A DNA stretch of 64,000 bases from Hyphomicrobiales bacterium. Its GTDB lineage: Bacteria > Pseudomonadota > Alphaproteobacteria > Rhizobiales > Beijerinckiaceae. This document shows, piece after piece, positions 40,644 through 49,742 of this stretch. A model generated the notes under the pieces. The model searched no databases, had not been told where the DNA came from, and worked only from the letters and a program-made list of their open reading frames with translations. The stretch covers positions 62,001 to 126,000 of the forward strand of contig RXIY01000049.1 in the NCBI GenBank assembly GCA_003963405.1. The letters are read 5' to 3'. The translations under genes were made by a program, and so were the position numbers. Position 1 is the stretch's first letter. Each line of letters starts with the position of its first letter.

Positions 40644-41747
40644 ATGCGTGTCGGCACGCCAAAGGAAATCAAAAACAACGAATACCGCGTCGGACTGACG
40701 CCCTCTTCGGCCGCCGAATTGTCGCTGGCCGGGCACGAGACCCTGGTGGAAAGGGGCGCCGGGGAAGGCGCGGGAATTTCCGACGAGGACTATGTCGCGG
40801 CCGGCGCGTCGATCATCGAGAGCGCGGCCGAGCTTTTTGAAAGGGCGGAGCTGATCGTGAAGGTAAAGGAGCCGCAGCCGCAGGAAGTAAGAATGCTGCG
40901 ACCCGGCCAGGCGCTTTTTACTTATCTTCATCTTGCCGCGGACGCCGCTTTGACTCGCGCGCTCATGGAAAGCCGCGCCCATTGCATCGCCTATGAGACG
41001 GTGACATCGCCAAACGGCGGTCTGCCGCTGCTGGCGCCCATGTCGGAGATCGCCGGTCGCCTGGCGCCGCAAATGGGCGCGCGCTTCCTCGAGCGGCAGG
41101 AAGGCGGCAGGGGCGTTTTGCTGTCCGGCGCCCCCGGCGTGCCCCCCGCCGATGTTCTCATTCTCGGGGCGGGTAGCGTCGGCGCGCAGGCGGCGGCGAT
41201 CGCCATGGGAATGGGAGCAAATGTACTCGTTGCGGATCGCAATACCGACGCGCTGCGCCGCCTTTCCGCGACGCTCGGTCCGGCGGTGCGGACGATCTAT
41301 TCGACAAGAATCTCCATTGCCGAATCCATCCGCCGCGCGGATGTCGTGATTTGTGCGGCGCTGACGCCTGGCGCTCGTGCGCCCATTCTCATCACCAGAG
41401 AGATGCTGAGAACAATGAAGCGCGGCTCGGTAATCGTCGACGTCGCCATTGATCAGGGCGGCTCATGCGAGACCTCGCGGCCGACGAGTCATTCCGAGCC
41501 GGTTTACGTCGTCGATGGCGTTCTCCACTATTGTGTGACGAACATGCCCGGCGTCGTGCCGCGCACATCGACTTTCGCACTCAATAACGCAACGTTGCCC
41601 TTTGTTCTGGCGCTCGCCAACAAAGGCTGGCGGAAGGCGTTGGAAGACGATCCGCATTTGCGCGCAGGTCTCGAGATCAGTGACGGGGTCGTCGTCTCGG
41701 CGCCGGTCGCGGCCGCGCATGGGCTCCCCTTCAACGCCTTCCTGTGA
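40644..41747 (+). CDS. ald: Alanine dehydrogenase
   Basis: A 367-residue NAD-dependent enzyme interconverting L-alanine and pyruvate plus ammonia. MRVGTPKEIKNNEYRVGLTP is the family start, with the substrate Lys/Arg; the Rossmann motif is VLILGAGSVGAQAA, and the region around HYCVTNMPGVVPRTSTFALNN is the conserved C-terminal part. In some methylotrophs Ald serves ammonia assimilation. The ATG at 40644 follows GGGAGCGG. Confidence 0.96.
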   Translation: MRVGTPKEIKNNEYRVGLTPSSAAELSLAGHETLVERGAGEGAGISDEDYVAAGASIIESAAELFERAELIVKVKEPQPQEVRMLRPGQALFTYLHLAADAALTRALMESRAHCIAYETVTSPNGGLPLLAPMSEIAGRLAPQMGARFLERQEGGRGVLLSGAPGVPPADVLILGAGSVGAQAAAIAMGMGANVLVADRNTDALRRLSATLGPAVRTIYSTRISIAESIRRADVVICAALTPGARAPILITREMLRTMKRGSVIVDVAIDQGGSCETSRPTSHSEPVYVVDGVLHYCVTNMPGVVPRTSTFALNNATLPFVLALANKGWRKALEDDPHLRAGLEISDGVVVSAPVAAAHGLPFNAFL

Positions 41748-41759
41748 CGTTAAACAAGG

Positions 41760-41774
41760 TTAATAAAGTGTTAA
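41760..41774 (+). promoter_or_regulatory. CtrA-type box upstream of ftcR
   Basis: TTAA-N7-TTAA (TTAATAAAGTGTTAA) matches the full CtrA site of alphaproteobacteria, which control flagellar genes through CtrA. Another TTAA lies 6 bp before it. It sits about 155 bp upstream of ftcR, just above promoter-like boxes. Confidence 0.5.
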
Positions 41775-41784
41775 AGGTTGACAT

Positions 41785-41815
41785 TTGACTGTCTTGAAAG
41801 AGAAACAACTATAAA
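41785..41815 (+). promoter_or_regulatory. Possible ftcR promoter
   Basis: TTGACT (41785-41790) and CTATAA (41809-41814) are 18 bp apart in AT-rich DNA between ald and ftcR. A second option is TTGACC at about 41844 with TTAACT 17 bp later. Confidence 0.4.
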
Positions 41816-41928
41816 TCATTGGCGCGTTTACTATTACTATTAAGTTGACCCAAGCTATTCGGCGAATTTAACTGAGTCATCGGCCGATTCGAAGCGGCGC
41901 CGCAGTTTTACCCATCAGGAGGCAAAGC

Positions 41929-42642
41929 ATGTTCATCATCGTCGACGAGCGGGACCTCGTAACGAGTGGATACGCCAGTCGATTTGGTCAGGAGGGCATC
42001 GCCTCGACCGGGTTCCGCCCCGGCCAGTTCCGCGATTGGGTCGCCTCCGCCGTGGAAGGCGACGTTCAGGCGATCGAGGCCTTCCTGATCGGTGAATGTC
42101 CCGAACGTGAAGAGATTCCGCGTCTCATTCGCCGCCGCTCGCAGGCGCCCGTCATCGCGATGAATGACGCGCCGTCGCTGGAACAGACGCTCGGCCTCTT
42201 TAGTGCGGGCGTGGACGATGTCGTCCGCAAGCCGGTCCATGTGCGTGAAATACTCGCCCGCGTAAACGCCATTCGCCGCCGCGCCGAGGCGCGCCAGGAC
42301 TGCGCGACCGTTGGCGGCATTCAGGTGTTCTTCAACGGCAGCGATCCCATCGTGAACGGTGAGGTTCTGTCGCTCCCGCGCCGTGAGAGGCGCATTCTGG
42401 AGTATCTCCTCGTCAACCGCGGCCGCAGACTGACAAAGTCCCAGATATTCAATGCCGTTTATGGCCTCTTCGACGATGACGTGGAGGAAAATGTCATCGA
42501 GAGCCACATCAGCAAACTGCGCAAGAAATTACGTGCTCGACTCGGCTATGATCCGATCGACTCGCAGCGTTTCCTCGGTTATCTGCTCGTCGCGCCCCCG
42601 GCGACCGGGCCGCAGCGGGATGAATTGCGCGCCGCCGGCTGA
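41929..42642 (+). CDS. ftcR: Flagellar response regulator FtcR
   Basis: A 237-residue OmpR-type regulator that in Brucella and relatives switches on flagellar genes. The N-terminal receiver-like domain starts [20 protein letters not shown] and lacks the usual acidic cluster, as in other FtcR/Rem proteins, so phosphorylation may not be used. The C-terminal winged helix has [26 protein letters not shown] lies 7 bases before the ATG. It is divergent from the rest of the flagellar cluster. Confidence 0.93.
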   Translation: MFIIVDERDLVTSGYASRFGQEGIASTGFRPGQFRDWVASAVEGDVQAIEAFLIGECPEREEIPRLIRRRSQAPVIAMNDAPSLEQTLGLFSAGVDDVVRKPVHVREILARVNAIRRRAEARQDCATVGGIQVFFNGSDPIVNGEVLSLPRRERRILEYLLVNRGRRLTKSQIFNAVYGLFDDDVEENVIESHISKLRKKLRARLGYDPIDSQRFLGYLLVAPPATGPQRDELRAAG

Positions 42643-43232
42643 GAGCCATCGGCGGTTTGGCTGAATGAGTTGATGGACAGCCCACCGGTCGCGGCGTCTA
42701 TTACCGCCGAGCTTACACCAGTCGGAGTCTGCTTGGTTTACGCAAGCAGACGGGACCGCCCCGCCTGATCGTTGACATAGAGCCTAATCCCTCCGTGCTT
42801 CGATCCCTGAAAATACGGGATCCTCGGCGTGAGGGGCACGCTCACTGGCGTCAGAGCGCCAGATGGCCTGCTCCAGTTGAGGTCGAGCCGGTCTTGCCTT
42901 ATCATCCGAAAGTCACCCGTACGCCCAGCTTCGCAGAACTAGGAAAGTCTATTGCTGTTGAAGATCTTGATCACGAACATGGTAGTGATCCCTGTATCTT
43001 TCGGGGTAGGGGCGTTGATTGCGGGCCAAAGTTTTTTAGGCATAATCACGATTGTTCTTGGATTTGGAGGTTCTTTCTAAACTCCCGTCCTGTGAAATTG
43101 TTTGCGAGTTCCAATCGTGCGCATATGGGTGGCTCGCGATCTCGTCGAAGTGTTATACCGTCTGCGCAGCCGATAACCCCATCTTAAAGCCGCGGCGTCA
43201 TCCTTCGCCTGTCGTTCGAGGCGAGGCAGACC
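42643..43232. other. Gene-poor stretch with a hairpin
   Basis: About 590 bp with no convincing long gene. GTCTGCTTG and CAAGCAGAC (42727-42751) form a perfect 9-bp stem with a 7-base loop, without a T-run, 85 bp after ftcR; it may stabilise the ftcR transcript. A short hydrophobic reading frame lies at 42952-43080. Otherwise nothing recognised. Confidence 0.5.
42952..43080 (+). CDS. Possible 42-residue hydrophobic peptide
   Basis: From a TTG start with AGGAAAG upstream the frame reads LLLKILITNMVVIPVSFGVG and continues hydrophobic with Gly-rich turns to a stop at 43080. Two short membrane segments are possible. An internal ATG at 42979 would give 33 residues. It may be a real small membrane protein or a remnant of a larger transporter. 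Confidence 0.3.
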   Translation: MLLKILITNMVVIPVSFGVGALIAGQSFLGIITIVLGFGGSF

Positions 43233-43616
43233 ATGGTTGCGTTCGCAAAAGTTCTCGCGGAGCTGGGAAACCATCAGGAAGAGACTGGCGCGTCGCCAGA
43301 GCCATCGCGCATGAGGTTGATCGAACCTTTTCTCCCCCGGCAATCCAATATCTCGGCGGCTCCGCAAGCCCATGCCGTCTATCAACGCCTCCAGGAAGAG
43401 TTGGCGCCACGCATTGAAGACGAGTTTCCAAAATTATTGATGGAAGCGCGTCATTCCGCGCCGCATCTGAGGGCGTTGAGACGGCGCTTCGCATGGCGTC
43501 TGCACCCGGACCGGGAAAAGATTGGCGCCGCTGTAGAGCCAATCTCCTTTTCGGAAGTGAATGCCGCGATCGACGCGGCTCTGGCCAACTGTTCCTTTAA
43601 CGGCCCGCGCGAATAA
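43233..43616 (+). CDS. J-domain-like protein in the flagellar cluster
   Basis: A 127-residue protein whose C-terminal third reads LRALRRRFAWRLHPDREK then FSEVNAAIDAALA. The HPD triad after an Arg-rich helix and the following helix are the core of a J domain; the first ~75 residues are unrelated and mostly helical. GAGGC precedes the ATG. Its last 20 bp overlap the convergent gene at 43597. It could recruit DnaK to flagellar export substrates, but that is only inference. Confidence 0.6.
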   Translation: MVAFAKVLAELGNHQEETGASPEPSRMRLIEPFLPRQSNISAAPQAHAVYQRLQEELAPRIEDEFPKLLMEARHSAPHLRALRRRFAWRLHPDREKIGAAVEPISFSEVNAAIDAALANCSFNGPRE

Positions 43617-44046
43617 CGCCGCCTTCCGTTACAAGCGACCATTTATCCCCGTGCCGCTCCAATGCAACTACCGCGCCGAGACCTGCGATCCGGCTGCCTC
43701 GGGAGACCCGCATGATCCGCCCTTGCGGCAGTCGCACCAGCGCGGAGTCGCCCGATGCCTCCAGCATTTGATAGCCGGCCGGCGCCAAGCTGGTTTCGCT
43801 TTTTCCAATCGAACCGACAGGCATGCCGTCGACGGCGGTCATGAGCTTGTCGCGCTGACGAGAAGCCAGCTGCGTGGCAGGCTTCGAATAAATCGCGAGA
43901 TGTTCAATTCCGCTGATTCGCGATCCGTCGTCGTTGCCGGACATCATGTAGCCGGCAAATACGATGCTGCCGGTTGCGAGTGAGAGGCCAACGAGTTTCA
44001 GTCCGAATTCCGAGAGATCGAATTGCGGCAACCAGTGCGCAGGCAT
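43597..44046 (-). CDS. Membrane-anchored periplasmic protein, PilP/GspC-like tail
   Basis: A 149-residue protein with one N-terminal membrane helix (LKLVGLSLATGSIVFAGYMM) and a periplasmic part ending in ALVRLPQGRIMRVSRGSRIAGLGAVVALER, which resembles the small beta domain of PilP/GspC-type proteins. It probably belongs to the flagellar or envelope apparatus; the specific role is unknown. The ATG at 44046 follows GGGAAGAG. Confidence 0.6.
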   Translation of the reverse strand: MPAHWLPQFDLSEFGLKLVGLSLATGSIVFAGYMMSGNDDGSRISGIEHLAIYSKPATQLASRQRDKLMTAVDGMPVGSIGKSETSLAPAGYQMLEASGDSALVRLPQGRIMRVSRGSRIAGLGAVVALERHGDKWSLVTEGGVIRAGR

Positions 44047-44206
44047 GGCTCTTCCCAAAGAATGACTAACATGCCGAGCCTAAATTGATCTTTTTGCCTG
44101 AAACTGAACTCCCCCGTGACCAAGGTAAATAAGAAATTAAAAAGCGCAAGTCTCATGAAAGCTTGATCGGTTACCGTAGTCCTGTCCCAAAAAGAGAGGC
44201 TGCCTC

Positions 44207-44476
44207 ATGAACCCCTTGACACAACTTGATCAGCTTCGCCGCCAGATGGCTGAAGAGCTGACACAGATTCCCCAATATCGCGCCTTGAAAGCGACGGAGC
44301 GCTTTATTGCAGATCTGTCATCTATCTACGAAGGACCTTCTGATACGCTCGCGATCAAGACCGACGAGCCAAACCGAAAAATCGCGCAGGCAATCGAAAA
44401 TCATCTCAAAGGCGAATCGAGTCCGGCCTCGATCGTCAAGAACGGAAGCTATCTGCCGGTCCACCGAGTAGCCTGA
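44207..44476 (+). CDS. Conserved hypothetical protein in the flagellar cluster
   Basis: An 89-residue soluble protein with a predicted helix at the start (LDQLRRQMAEELTQIPQYRALKATERFIADL) and a short basic tail. AGAGAGG precedes the ATG. It is on the opposite strand to its flagellar neighbours, flanked by AT-rich DNA. No family recognised. Confidence 0.55.
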   Translation: MNPLTQLDQLRRQMAEELTQIPQYRALKATERFIADLSSIYEGPSDTLAIKTDEPNRKIAQAIENHLKGESSPASIVKNGSYLPVHRVA

Positions 44477-44513
44477 AACGCCGTGCGCGCGGTCGAAGAG
44501 CCGCGCGCCCCCG

Positions 44514-44972
44514 TCATTGCTGCAGATCGTCACGGGGGACGAAGGCAAAACTCTTGACGAGCGTTTCCTTTATGACGTCGCGTCCGAGTCGCTTGTTGAC
44601 ATTGGTCGTTATACGGCTCGTCAAAACGGCGAGATCGGTCTTTTGTATTTGGGTAAAATCGATCTTGCTCTCCGCGTATATCAGGCGGAAGGCCTCGTCC
44701 ATGAAATAGCCCTCCGGATCGAGGCCGGCTTCGTGTCCTCCATGAGCGTCGGTCTTTGGCGAGAGCATGCTGAACTCTGCTGCTATGTAACCTTTTAGTG
44801 CGCCCTCAGAAATGATCGGCACCGTGATAGGCTTGACCTTATGCGTTTCGAGTTTCTCCTCATGCGGCGGCGTAGGCGCATTGTTGGCGCGCAGTCGCCA
44901 GGTAGCTCCGCCATAGGCGCCGCCGAGGGTGACGGCGCAGGCCCAGAGGCCAACTATTATCGTTTGCTTCAT
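44514..44972 (-). CDS. Membrane-anchored flagellar-cluster protein, possibly FliL-like
   Basis: A 152-residue protein with one N-terminal helix (IIVGLWACAVTLGGAYGGATW) and a periplasmic domain with strand-helix pattern ending in ITTNVNKRLGRDVIKETLVKSFAFVPRDD. Topology and the C-terminal helix recall FliL, but similarity is not clear. The ATG at 44972 overlaps the FlgN-like stop as ATGA, which fixes the start and shows co-translation. Confidence 0.65.
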   Translation of the reverse strand: MKQTIIVGLWACAVTLGGAYGGATWRLRANNAPTPPHEEKLETHKVKPITVPIISEGALKGYIAAEFSMLSPKTDAHGGHEAGLDPEGYFMDEAFRLIYAESKIDFTQIQKTDLAVLTSRITTNVNKRLGRDVIKETLVKSFAFVPRDDLQQ

Positions 44973-45370
44973 TTCAGCCTCGCCCACTGTGATCGAATTG
45001 AATACGTGCCGTCGGAGCCGCTCTCACGGATATGACGCACAATGAGATCGGTGATCTCCTGCGTCGCCTGCAAACGTCGTTCCAGGAGTTGAGCATTCTC
45101 CGTCAGGAGACTTTGCAGATCTCGCATGCGGTCCGTGGTGAGACTCTCAGCACGAGGCGCCGCCATTCGTGAAACCTGCATGAATTCGAGCAGAGCATGC
45201 GACTTGCGGCGGTTGAGGGCTTCAAAGTCGACACCCTTGCCCTCCTTCAGGACTCCGGTCTCAGCCTCGATGATTTCCTTGAGTCTGCCGATGCAGCGAA
45301 AAAACGCATCTCCGGAGAGGCCCTCGTTCTCGTCATCTGTTGGCTGGAGCTTCATGTCAATGCCTGTCAT
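44969..45370 (-). CDS. FlgN-like flagellar export chaperone
   Basis: A 133-residue, almost fully helical protein. IGRLKEIIEAETGVLKEG followed by ALNRRKSHALLEFMQVSR fits FlgN-type chaperones, which bind FlgK and FlgL before export. That would match the position of the gene in a cluster with flgL. ATGA overlaps join it to genes on both sides. Confidence 0.7.
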   Translation of the reverse strand: MTGIDMKLQPTDDENEGLSGDAFFRCIGRLKEIIEAETGVLKEGKGVDFEALNRRKSHALLEFMQVSRMAAPRAESLTTDRMRDLQSLLTENAQLLERRLQATQEITDLIVRHIRESGSDGTYSIRSQWARLK

Positions 45371-45810
45371 GCGCGCTTCGCCGAGACTGCGCTGTTTGGG
45401 TGTTCGAGGAGTTTTTGCAGGCCCATGACGTCAGCTCGTGCGAGCTGGGAGCTGATCTGATCCGCCATCATCGATCTCCAGATGTCGGCGCCTGCTTGCG
45501 CACCATAAACGCCGTCTCCTCTTGGCATCACATTTTCGAGCCAGCTTTGCAGAAGAAAAGCCTCGAATTTCTGTGTCGGGCTCAGAGTGTCTGACCGGGC
45601 GACATTTGGAACGCCGCTGTCGATTATCGTCGTTGGCGGTGTAGCCGAAGGGGGTGGGGGAGCGCGGGTGGCGACAACGAATGAATTACCGGTCCCCTGC
45701 GCCTTTTCTCCGCCGATTTCCTCGAGCCGTTTCATTGCGAGCCTGGACTTGCCCGGGTCAGCGGCGCGCGCCACATCGGAAACTATATCGGTTGCGGGAA
45801 AAATGGACAT
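45367..45810 (-). CDS. Rod-binding protein, FlgJ N-domain/CheL type
   Basis: A 147-residue protein with a disordered N-terminal half and the Rod-binding domain at the C-terminus (FEAFLLQSWLENVMP, then IWRSMMADQISSQLARADVMGL). It corresponds to the capping part of FlgJ without the peptidoglycan hydrolase, as is usual in alphaproteobacteria. The ATG at 45810 (MSIFPATDIVSD) is taken as the start; one at 45846 is possible. Confidence 0.8.
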   Translation of the reverse strand: MSIFPATDIVSDVARAADPGKSRLAMKRLEEIGGEKAQGTGNSFVVATRAPPPPSATPPTTIIDSGVPNVARSDTLSPTQKFEAFLLQSWLENVMPRGDGVYGAQAGADIWRSMMADQISSQLARADVMGLQKLLEHPNSAVSAKRA

Positions 45811-45884
45811 GCATTCCCTCCACGGCTCAGCGATATTAATACTCACGAGTTACGCTGCGCTGACGTCGACGCCCACTCTTTCAT

Positions 45885-46190
45885 CTAGGAGAGGCGCTCC
45901 GCCGCCTTCTGCAATTTCCGGGTCAGCTTCACCCGCCGCCCATGATCGCGCGCGCTCTCCTGTGCGTCGAGCAGCGCCTTCTCAGCCTGGAAACGCTTTG
46001 CCGCGAGGTCGTCGATGTAAGCGAGAACGAGTGACGGTTCGCCCTGGGCCAGGGCCTCAAAAGCGGCTGCTTCTGCGGCGCGAAGCGCAAGCAGTTCCCC
46101 CTCCGCCGACGAAAGGCGCATTTTCTGCAAGCGCCAAAGCTTTTCGCCAATAGCCGCCGCCCGCTCGAGGCGTTTCTCGCGGTTTTTCAT
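45885..46190 (-). CDS. FliJ-like coiled-coil protein
   Basis: A 101-residue, highly charged helical protein (MKNREKRLERAAAIGEKLWRLQKMRL, ending KALLDAQESARDHGRRVKLTRKLQ). Its size, coiled-coil nature and position right after fliR suggest a FliJ-type export protein. The ATG at 46190 is two bases after the fliR stop (TGAAGATG). Confidence 0.65.
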   Translation of the reverse strand: MKNREKRLERAAAIGEKLWRLQKMRLSSAEGELLALRAAEAAAFEALAQGEPSLVLAYIDDLAAKRFQAEKALLDAQESARDHGRRVKLTRKLQKAAERLS

Positions 46191-46192
46191 CT

Positions 46193-46942
46193 TCAGCCCT
46201 TTATCACCCAAGCGCCATAATAGGAGACAAAAGCCGAGAAGAAGTCCCAGCCAAAGACGAAAAAAGTCGAAACGCCCGCAAAAATTACAATTGGCCCTGA
46301 AACGAAGTAAATTTGCAGCTGAGGAGTCAGGCGGGCAAGGAGGCCAAGGGCAATATTCATGACGAGGGCAAAAAGCAGGAATGGACTTGATATCCGCAAA
46401 GCGAGCAAATGCGCCTGTGTCAGGATGCGGGCGACCTCGTCGAGAATGGCGCCGGCGCTCGGTTCCGTGAACAAGGGCGTGGTGTCATACGAAAGAAAAA
46501 TCGCGCGAACGAGTTCGAGATGCAAATCCGCGCAAAAGACGAGCATCAGGGCGCCAAGGGCGACGAATGATGATAGGCTCGGCGCTGGCTCCTGCTCTGT
46601 TATCACAGTCCCGAATATATTGCCGAGGCCAAACGACATCGAGACCGCTGTAGCGAGCGTTTCCAGTGCGAAAAAGTAGTAACGCGCCAATAATCCGAGC
46701 GTCACGCCGACCCCGAGTTCGGCGAGGATCGTGATGAAAATCTGTTGTGGAGGCAGCGCAGCAAAAGCGGATTGCTGGCGTTCCATGAGCGGCGGCGCGA
46801 TGGCGAGCGTTATCGCGCCTGCAATATAGAGGCGAAGCTGCACGGGAATGCGCTCGCTCGAAAAGCCCGGGGCTGTCATCAGACAGCCCCCGACCCGGCA
46901 GAAGAGGATGAAGAAAGGAAAAATAGGGTTGTCGAGAGGCAT
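46193..46942 (-). CDS. fliR: Flagellar export protein FliR
   Basis: A 249-residue inner-membrane protein of the flagellar type III export gate, with about five to six helices. FFILFCRVGGCLMTAPGFSSERIPVQLRL is the conserved start, and SFGLGNIFGTVITEQEPAPSLSSF matches the central FliR motif. The start overlaps the flhA stop (TGATG). Confidence 0.94.
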   Translation of the reverse strand: MPLDNPIFPFFILFCRVGGCLMTAPGFSSERIPVQLRLYIAGAITLAIAPPLMERQQSAFAALPPQQIFITILAELGVGVTLGLLARYYFFALETLATAVSMSFGLGNIFGTVITEQEPAPSLSSFVALGALMLVFCADLHLELVRAIFLSYDTTPLFTEPSAGAILDEVARILTQAHLLALRISSPFLLFALVMNIALGLLARLTPQLQIYFVSGPIVIFAGVSTFFVFGWDFFSAFVSYYGAWVIKG

Positions 46943-49035
46943 CAGGAAATCGACCCCACGGATTTAACGTGAACGCCGCCGCCGACTTCCATATGCGACA
47001 ACACCGCCTGTGAAGGAAATGGCCGGCTGAGCAACAAGCGAACGTAGGGCCTCGCCTCGGGGGTCGTGAGAATGATGAAGGATTCGCCTCTCTCCATCCG
47101 CTCGCGGATCGCCGCCGACGCTTCAAGGGAGAATTTCTCTATATGCGCCGGATCGGCATCGAACCCGACGATTTCGCCTTTCGCGTCGCGCTTCATTCTT
47201 TCATGAAAAAACAGATCCCATCGCGATCCGAGGCGCAGCACGTTCAGAACGCCTTCAACCGAGAGATCGCTGCATATTTGTGAGCCGAGGCGCACGCGAA
47301 CATGCTCGACGATCGCTTCTGCGCGTCTTGCGAAGGGAGCCGCTTCTGCGACTGCTTCGAGTATGAGTTCGAGATTGCGAATTGAGACGCGCTCGGCGAG
47401 TAGGAGTTTGAAGACGCCCTGTAGCGTCGACTGTGTGATGAGGCTCGGCGATATATCGTCAATGAGCTTGCGATAATCGGGCTCCAGGCGATCGATCAGA
47501 ATTCGCATGTCTTTATAAGTCAGCAACTGGGCCAGATTACTGCGCAGGGTTTCGGAAAGATGCGTGAGCAAGGCGGAGACTGGGTCGATCGGCGTGAAAC
47601 CGAGCCGCCTCGCTTCTTCCGTCATCGCGTCCGGAATCCAGATAGCGCGCATGCCGAAGGCGGGGTCGGTGGTTTCTTCCCCGGCGAGGTCGGGGAGGGG
47701 TCCGTCGCCCAAAATGACAAGCTGTCGCTTGAGCTGCAACTCGCTTGTGGCGACGAGCGCACCCTGTATTCTGATTTGATAGCGTTTCGGCCCGACATCG
47801 AGATCATCCGCCAGTTTGATGTCGGGAAAGACAAAGCCGTAGTCGCGAGCAAAATTGCGGCGCATCCGCAAAACACGCTGTCCGAGTTCGCCCTGATGGG
47901 GCAGGAGCCCCGCCCAAAGCTGTTTGCCGAGCAGAAGTTCGACCGGCTGGATGCGCAACAGTTCCCGCGCGGAGTCCCTGGACTCCTGTTTGGCCTGGCG
48001 TTCAACGGCGCGTTCGGTTTCATCCTGGAGCAAGCGCGCCTTCTCGGCCTGCTTGGGGATGACATAGGCGACGAAGGCCATGACGCCGCCAAGAGCGCCG
48101 AAGGGAGCAAGCGGAAGGCCGGGGATGAGCGCAAGGATGAACATCAACAAGGCCGCGACGAAGAGCGCCCGTGGATACATGCCGAGCTGGCGGAGGATGT
48201 TTTGCTCGGCCGATCCTCTCGTCCCGCCTTTCGAGACCAGAAGGCCGGCAGAGAGGGATACGATCAGCGCTGGAATTTGTGAAACGAGTCCGTCGCCGAC
48301 CGAGAGCTTTGTGTAGACATCAGCCGCCGAGGCCAAGGTCATGCCGTGACGGGTGACGCCGATGATGATTCCGCCGAATATATTGACCGCGAGAATGATA
48401 AGCCCCGCGATGGCGTCGCCGCGAACGAATTTCGAGGCGCCATCCATTGATCCGAAGAAAGCGCTTTCTTCCTCGAGTTCGCGTCTGCGAACTTGCGCTT
48501 CACGCTCATCGATAAGGCCGGCGGAAAGATCAGCGTCGATCGCCATCTGTTTGCCGGGGATGGCGTCGAGCGTGAAGCGGGCGCCAACCTCTGCAATGCG
48601 GGTGGCGCCTTTGGTGATCACGAGGAAATTTACCGTTACGATGATCGAGAAAACGGTCAGGCCGATGACGAAGTCGCCGCTCATCACCAGTTTGGAGAAT
48701 CCACTGATGATATAGCCCGCGGCAGTGGATCCCTCAGATCCATGCGACAATATCAGCCTCGTGGTCGCGATATTGAGCGAAAGGCGCAATATCGTCGCCA
48801 CCAGAAGAACCGTTGGGAAAGACGAGAAATCGAGTGGCTTCTGAATCCAGAGCGCCACCATAAGGATGAGAACAGAGAGGCCGATCGAGAAAGCAAGGCC
48901 GGCGTCGAGCAAAAACGCGGGAATCGGAAGGAAGAAGATGCACAGGATGAAGATGATCGACAGGGCGAAGCCGATGTCTTTCGAGCTCCCCTCCACTCCG
49001 AGTTTCGGCCTGCTGGCGGCGATGAGATCCGACAT
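46942..49035 (-). CDS. flhA: Flagellar export gate protein FlhA
   Basis: A 697-residue protein: eight N-terminal helices ([31 protein letters not shown]), the FHIPEP-family cytosolic loop ([29 protein letters not shown]) and a large cytosolic domain that docks chaperone-substrate complexes. Length is standard. It lies in the order fliQ-flhA-fliR expected for rhizobial clusters. Confidence 0.98.
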   Translation of the reverse strand: MSDLIAASRPKLGVEGSSKDIGFALSIIFILCIFFLPIPAFLLDAGLAFSIGLSVLILMVALWIQKPLDFSSFPTVLLVATILRLSLNIATTRLILSHGSEGSTAAGYIISGFSKLVMSGDFVIGLTVFSIIVTVNFLVITKGATRIAEVGARFTLDAIPGKQMAIDADLSAGLIDEREAQVRRRELEEESAFFGSMDGASKFVRGDAIAGLIILAVNIFGGIIIGVTRHGMTLASAADVYTKLSVGDGLVSQIPALIVSLSAGLLVSKGGTRGSAEQNILRQLGMYPRALFVAALLMFILALIPGLPLAPFGALGGVMAFVAYVIPKQAEKARLLQDETERAVERQAKQESRDSARELLRIQPVELLLGKQLWAGLLPHQGELGQRVLRMRRNFARDYGFVFPDIKLADDLDVGPKRYQIRIQGALVATSELQLKRQLVILGDGPLPDLAGEETTDPAFGMRAIWIPDAMTEEARRLGFTPIDPVSALLTHLSETLRSNLAQLLTYKDMRILIDRLEPDYRKLIDDISPSLITQSTLQGVFKLLLAERVSIRNLELILEAVAEAAPFARRAEAIVEHVRVRLGSQICSDLSVEGVLNVLRLGSRWDLFFHERMKRDAKGEIVGFDADPAHIEKFSLEASAAIRERMERGESFIILTTPEARPYVRLLLSRPFPSQAVLSHMEVGGGVHVKSVGSIS

Positions 49036-49059
49036 GTTATGCGCTCCATCGCGCGAGGC

Positions 49060-49326
49060 TCAGTAGCCTTTTTCGATCTTCGAATAGGCGAACTGTGCGA
49101 GCATATTGATTTGCGACCCGATGAGTGGGGCCGCTAGTCCAAGAACGGCGATCATCGCTACGATCTTGGGGACGAAGGTGAGAGTCATTTCCTGCACCTG
49201 CGTCAGAGCTTGAAGAAGCGCGACGGCGATCCCGACAGCCATGGCGGCCCCCACGAGAGGGCCGGAGACCATCAGTATCGTCGTTATCGTGCGGTGGATG
49301 ATCTCGAGAGCATCTGCTTCGTTCAT
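49060..49326 (-). CDS. fliQ: Flagellar export protein FliQ
   Basis: An 88-residue protein with two membrane helices (TILMVSGPLVGAAMAVGIAVALLQ and KIVAMIAVLGLAAPLIG) and the conserved VQEMTLTFVPKI between them; part of the FliP-Q-R export pore. Three bases separate it from flgD. Confidence 0.96.
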   Translation of the reverse strand: MNEADALEIIHRTITTILMVSGPLVGAAMAVGIAVALLQALTQVQEMTLTFVPKIVAMIAVLGLAAPLIGSQINMLAQFAYSKIEKGY

Positions 49327-49329
49327 CGT

Positions 49330-49731
49330 CTAGGCGATCGAAACGCCTGGGCCAAGCTGCAGCTGGCCGCCGTCAGTGAGCTTGACGATCAAGCCGGTTT
49401 CCGAGAGCGTCACAGAAGCAACCTTGCCTGTCACCGAGCCATCGGCAGCGGTGACTGTGCGCCCGATAAGGGCGGCTCCCTGAGAGAACGAACCCTGCTG
49501 GTTCAACGCAGCGAGGAGGTCGTTGGTTCGGACCGCCTGCTCCAGCGAGGAAAACGTCGCGAGTTGAGTGACGGTCTGCGTCGGATCGACCGGCTTGGTG
49601 GGATCCTGGTTCTTGAGCTCAGTCACGAGTAACTGAAGATAGGTATTGTAATCGCCGGACGCTTTGGTAGCGGCCTTGCTGAGCGTGGAGCCTGTCGCGG
49701 CCGTCGAAGATTGGACGGGGGAGATGGTCAT
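49330..49731 (-). CDS. flgD: Hook-capping protein FlgD, short form
   Basis: A 133-residue FlgD: YNTYLQLLVTELKNQDPTKPVDPTQTVTQLATFSSLEQ is the export-and-cap region, followed by a single small domain (ALIGRTVTAADGSVTGKVASV). FlgD of rhizobia is likewise much shorter than the 230 residues of enterobacteria, so this is not a truncation. Confidence 0.94.
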   Translation of the reverse strand: MTISPVQSSTAATGSTLSKAATKASGDYNTYLQLLVTELKNQDPTKPVDPTQTVTQLATFSSLEQAVRTNDLLAALNQQGSFSQGAALIGRTVTAADGSVTGKVASVTLSETGLIVKLTDGGQLQLGPGVSIA

Positions 49732-49742
49732 TGATCGCTCCT

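Noticed and set aside
42795..43187. 130-codon + strand frame after ftcR
   Set aside because: Composition is atypical and no ribosome-binding site or motif is present; the short hydrophobic frame in the same stretch is more protein-like.
49330..49731. flgD as a truncated gene
   Set aside because: Rhizobial FlgD proteins are normally this short and both ends fit the family.
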